16,695 nucleotides of DNA from an uncultured Collinsella sp. (GTDB lineage: Bacteria > Actinomycetota > Coriobacteriia > Coriobacteriales > Coriobacteriaceae): assembly GCA_902495155.1 (NCBI GenBank), contig CABUWD010000034.1, positions 1 to 16,695 of the forward strand. The letters are read 5' to 3'. Position numbers and translations under genes: made by a program. Below, in pieces: positions 14,618-16,695 of the stretch (position 1 is its first letter; every line of letters starts with the position of its first letter). Below the pieces are notes generated by a model. The model was not told the origin of the DNA and ran no database searches. It worked only from the letters and a program-made list of their open reading frames with translations.

Positions 14618-16695
14618 TTACTTTTTACGAGCAAGCTCACCGATGTTGGCGATGCCGGAGAAAACGGCCTCGAAGCGGTTGAGCAGCTTAAGGCGATTAT
14701 CGCGGAGCTGCTCGTCCTTGTCCATGACCATAACCTCGTCGAAGAAGCGGTCGATGGGCGCGCGCAGGGCGGCGAGGGCAGCAAATGCGGCCGGATAATC
14801 CTCGGTAGCAAGGGCGGCATCGACAGCGGTCTGAGCAGCCTCGGAGGCGTCGGCGAGCGCAAGCTCGACCTCGCCCATCAGTCTGCGGTCGTACTCCACG
14901 CCCAGCTCGGGCTTGGAGATATGCGCGGCGCGAGCATAGGCGGTCGCAAGGTTGTCGAACGTCTCGGCGTCGTTCTTGCGGGCCTCGTCGAGGGCGGCGC
15001 AGCGGGCGAAGAAGACGGACGGAGCGATGATGTGCACCGCGGAGACGGCGGCGACGGTATCGGCCGGGATCTTTTCGTCGCGGGCCATGCTCACCAGGCG
15101 GCCATGGAAGAAGTCACGAACCTGCTGGGCGACCTCGGCGGCGTCGAACTCAATGCCCTGCTCGCTATAGAGCTCGAGGGCGAAGTCGATGAGCGACGTG
15201 GGGTCGATCGGCAGGCGGTCGCGCAGGATGTTGATGATGCCGATAGCGGCACGACGCAGCGCGTAGGGGTCCGAAGAGCCGGTCGGGGGCTCGCCGATGG
15301 CAAAGATACCGGCGATGGTATCGAGCTTGTCGGCACAGGCCACGATGCAGCCAGCGGTGCCCTCGGGCAGCTCGTCACCGGCAAAGCGAGGACGATAGTG
15401 ATCGCGAATAGCATGAGCGACCTCGTCGTTCTCCCCCATCGCGATGGCGTAGTAACCGCCCATCACGCCCTGCTGGCTCGTGAACTCGACGACGGCGTTA
15501 GACACCAGGTCGGCCTTGCACAGGTGCGCGGCGCGAGCAGCGTCGGCGGCCAGGTGGGCGCCCAGATGGGCCTCGCGAGCGATGGCAAGCGCGAGTTGCT
15601 CGATGCGCTCGGACTTGGCGAGCACGCTACCGAGCTTCTCCTGGAAGGCGACCTTGGCCAGACTCTCGCGGAACTCGTCGAGGGAGATCTTCAGGTCCTC
15701 CTCGTAGAAGAACTTGGCGTCGTCCAGACGGGCGCGCACGACGCGCGCGTTGCCGTCAATCACGCGCTCGGCATTCTCGGGCTTGCTGTTGGAAACGACC
15801 ACGAACTCACGCGTGAGCTTGCCCTCGCCGTCATAGATCGGGAAGTAGCGCTGGTTGGTGAGCATGGACTCGCAGATAATCTCGTGCGGGACCTTGAGAA
15901 ACTCCTCATCGAAGGTACCGACGAGCACCGTCGGCCACTCGCAGAGGTTAATGACCTCCTCAAAGACCTTCTTGGGCGTATCGACATGGCAGCCGGGACG
16001 GGCAGCCTCGACCTCGGCGATACCGGCAAGGATGGCCTCGCGACGGCGCTCGGCAGAAAGCACGCCGGCGTCCTCGAGCACCTGCTCGTAGACGGCGGGG
16101 CTGGCGACCACATGGTCACCGGGGCCAAGCACGCGATGACCGCGCGTGGTGTTGCCACTCGTCACGTCGGCAAACGACACGGGCACAACATCCTCGCCCA
16201 AAAGGCAGCAGATCCAGCGGACAGGACGCACGAACGTCGCGTGCTCGTGGCCCCAGCGCTGGGAGCGATAGTTGGGCCACTGCAGGCCGGCAATAGTCTT
16301 CTCGCACAGAGCGGTCAGAATCGGCGTAGCCGGTGCGGAGGGAATGTTCTTCTCGGCGAACACATACTCGCGACCGTCGGTGTCCTCGCGACGGACCAGA
16401 TCCTCGGCAGCCACACCGCACTTGCGGGCAAAGCCCTGGGCGGCCTTAGTGGCGTTGCCGTCGGCATCAAAAGCAATGTTTGCCGCGGGACCGCGCTTGA
16501 CCTCGTGAACCTCATCGGTCGCGGTGGCGACATTAGCCACGAGCGCGGCAAGACGACGCGGGCTCGAGATCACGCGGACCTCGCCGTGAGCCAGACCGGC
16601 CTCGTCGAGACCCTTGGCGATCATGGTGCCAAGCTGCTTGACGGCATTGTTCAGCGGTGCGGAGGGCATTTCCTCCGTACCGATCTCAAACAGGA
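14618..16695 (-). CDS. glyS: Glycyl-tRNA synthetase beta subunit, N-terminus cut by window edge
   Basis: Beta subunit of the alpha2-beta2 class II GlyRS; it binds tRNA-Gly while the alpha subunit (glyQ, expected just beyond the right edge) carries the catalytic site. The frame stays open to the edge: before the ATG at 16669 it reads LFEIGTEEMPSAPL, the conserved beginning of GlyS, so that ATG is internal. About 691 codons are seen, with probably fewer than ten residues missing. Visible: SSPRRLAALVANV near the start, the LTNQRYFPIYD and FVVVSNSKPENAERVIDGNARVV region (in part), QQGVMGGYYA, AIRDHYRPRFAGDELP, ADKLDTIAGIFAIGEPPTGSSDPYALRRAA of the HD-like region (in part), and a C-terminal helical anticodon-binding domain ending in RFEAVFSGIANIGELARKK (in part). 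Most actinobacteria use the single-chain GlyRS, so this tetrameric form is informative about lineage. Confidence 0.96.
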   Translation of the reverse strand, partial: LFEIGTEEMPSAPLNNAVKQLGTMIAKGLDEAGLAHGEVRVISSPRRLAALVANVATATDEVHEVKRGPAANIAFDADGNATKAAQGFARKCGVAAEDLVRREDTDGREYVFAEKNIPSAPATPILTALCEKTIAGLQWPNYRSQRWGHEHATFVRPVRWICCLLGEDVVPVSFADVTSGNTTRGHRVLGPGDHVVASPAVYEQVLEDAGVLSAERRREAILAGIAEVEAARPGCHVDTPKKVFEEVINLCEWPTVLVGTFDEEFLKVPHEIICESMLTNQRYFPIYDGEGKLTREFVVVSNSKPENAERVIDGNARVVRARLDDAKFFYEEDLKISLDEFRESLAKVAFQEKLGSVLAKSERIEQLALAIAREAHLGAHLAADAARAAHLCKADLVSNAVVEFTSQQGVMGGYYAIAMGENDEVAHAIRDHYRPRFAGDELPEGTAGCIVACADKLDTIAGIFAIGEPPTGSSDPYALRRAAIGIINILRDRLPIDPTSLIDFALELYSEQGIEFDAAEVAQQVRDFFHGRLVSMARDEKIPADTVAAVSAVHIIAPSVFFARCAALDEARKNDAETFDNLATAYARAAHISKPELGVEYDRRLMGEVELALADASEAAQTAVDAALATEDYPAAFAALAALRAPIDRFFDEVMVMDKDEQLRDNRLKLLNRFEAVFSGIANIGELARKK

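Overview
This 16.7 kb window is a densely packed run of bacterial housekeeping genes, every one on the minus strand. The sequence is GC-rich, with clear Shine-Dalgarno sites and several GTG or TTG starts. Gene order and protein character suggest an actinobacterium of the class Coriobacteriia, possibly Collinsella or a close relative; this is inferred from recognition and was not searched. The rplS-rnhB-yraN-comM-dprA ... rpsB-tsf-pyrH-frr-uppS backbone is actinobacterial. TrmFO, a two-subunit glycyl-tRNA synthetase and an RNase HII with a Bacillus-like N-terminal domain are more Firmicutes-like, a mixture that fits Coriobacteriia.

Layout in the direction of transcription (right to left): (1) glyS, cut by the right edge, then the PPDK regulatory protein, then pyruvate phosphate dikinase (ppdK). 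(2) A 209-base gap with a hairpin after ppdK and the rplS promoter, then rplS, a strong terminator, rnhB and a second strong terminator. (3) A compact unit yraN-comM-dprA-trmFO-xerC with overlapping or near-touching genes, combining competence and recombination functions with tRNA methylation. (4) A 219-base gap carrying a good promoter and a roughly 135-nt leader, then rpsB-tsf, closed by a terminator. (5) pyrH-frr-uppS; uppS runs off the left edge.

Functionally the window joins translation (S2, EF-Ts, L19, ribosome recycling factor, GlyRS beta, TrmFO), nucleotide and envelope supply (UMP kinase, undecaprenyl diphosphate synthase), DNA processing (RNase HII, YraN, ComM, DprA, XerC-like recombinase) and the reversible PEP/pyruvate step (PPDK with its kinase/phosphorylase).

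I found no mobile element, CRISPR array, tRNA or rRNA, and no convincing new multi-gene system. The interesting signals are small: the XerC-like gene has no canonical start where homology says it should begin; a 20-bp inverted repeat fills the rpsB promoter spacer; the rpsB and rplS leaders look structured; spaced GGTAAA repeats lie upstream of a ppdK promoter lacking a -35; matching GNRA hairpins precede the ribosome-binding sites of both ppdK and its regulator; and a terminator between rplS and rnhB leaves no room for a promoter.
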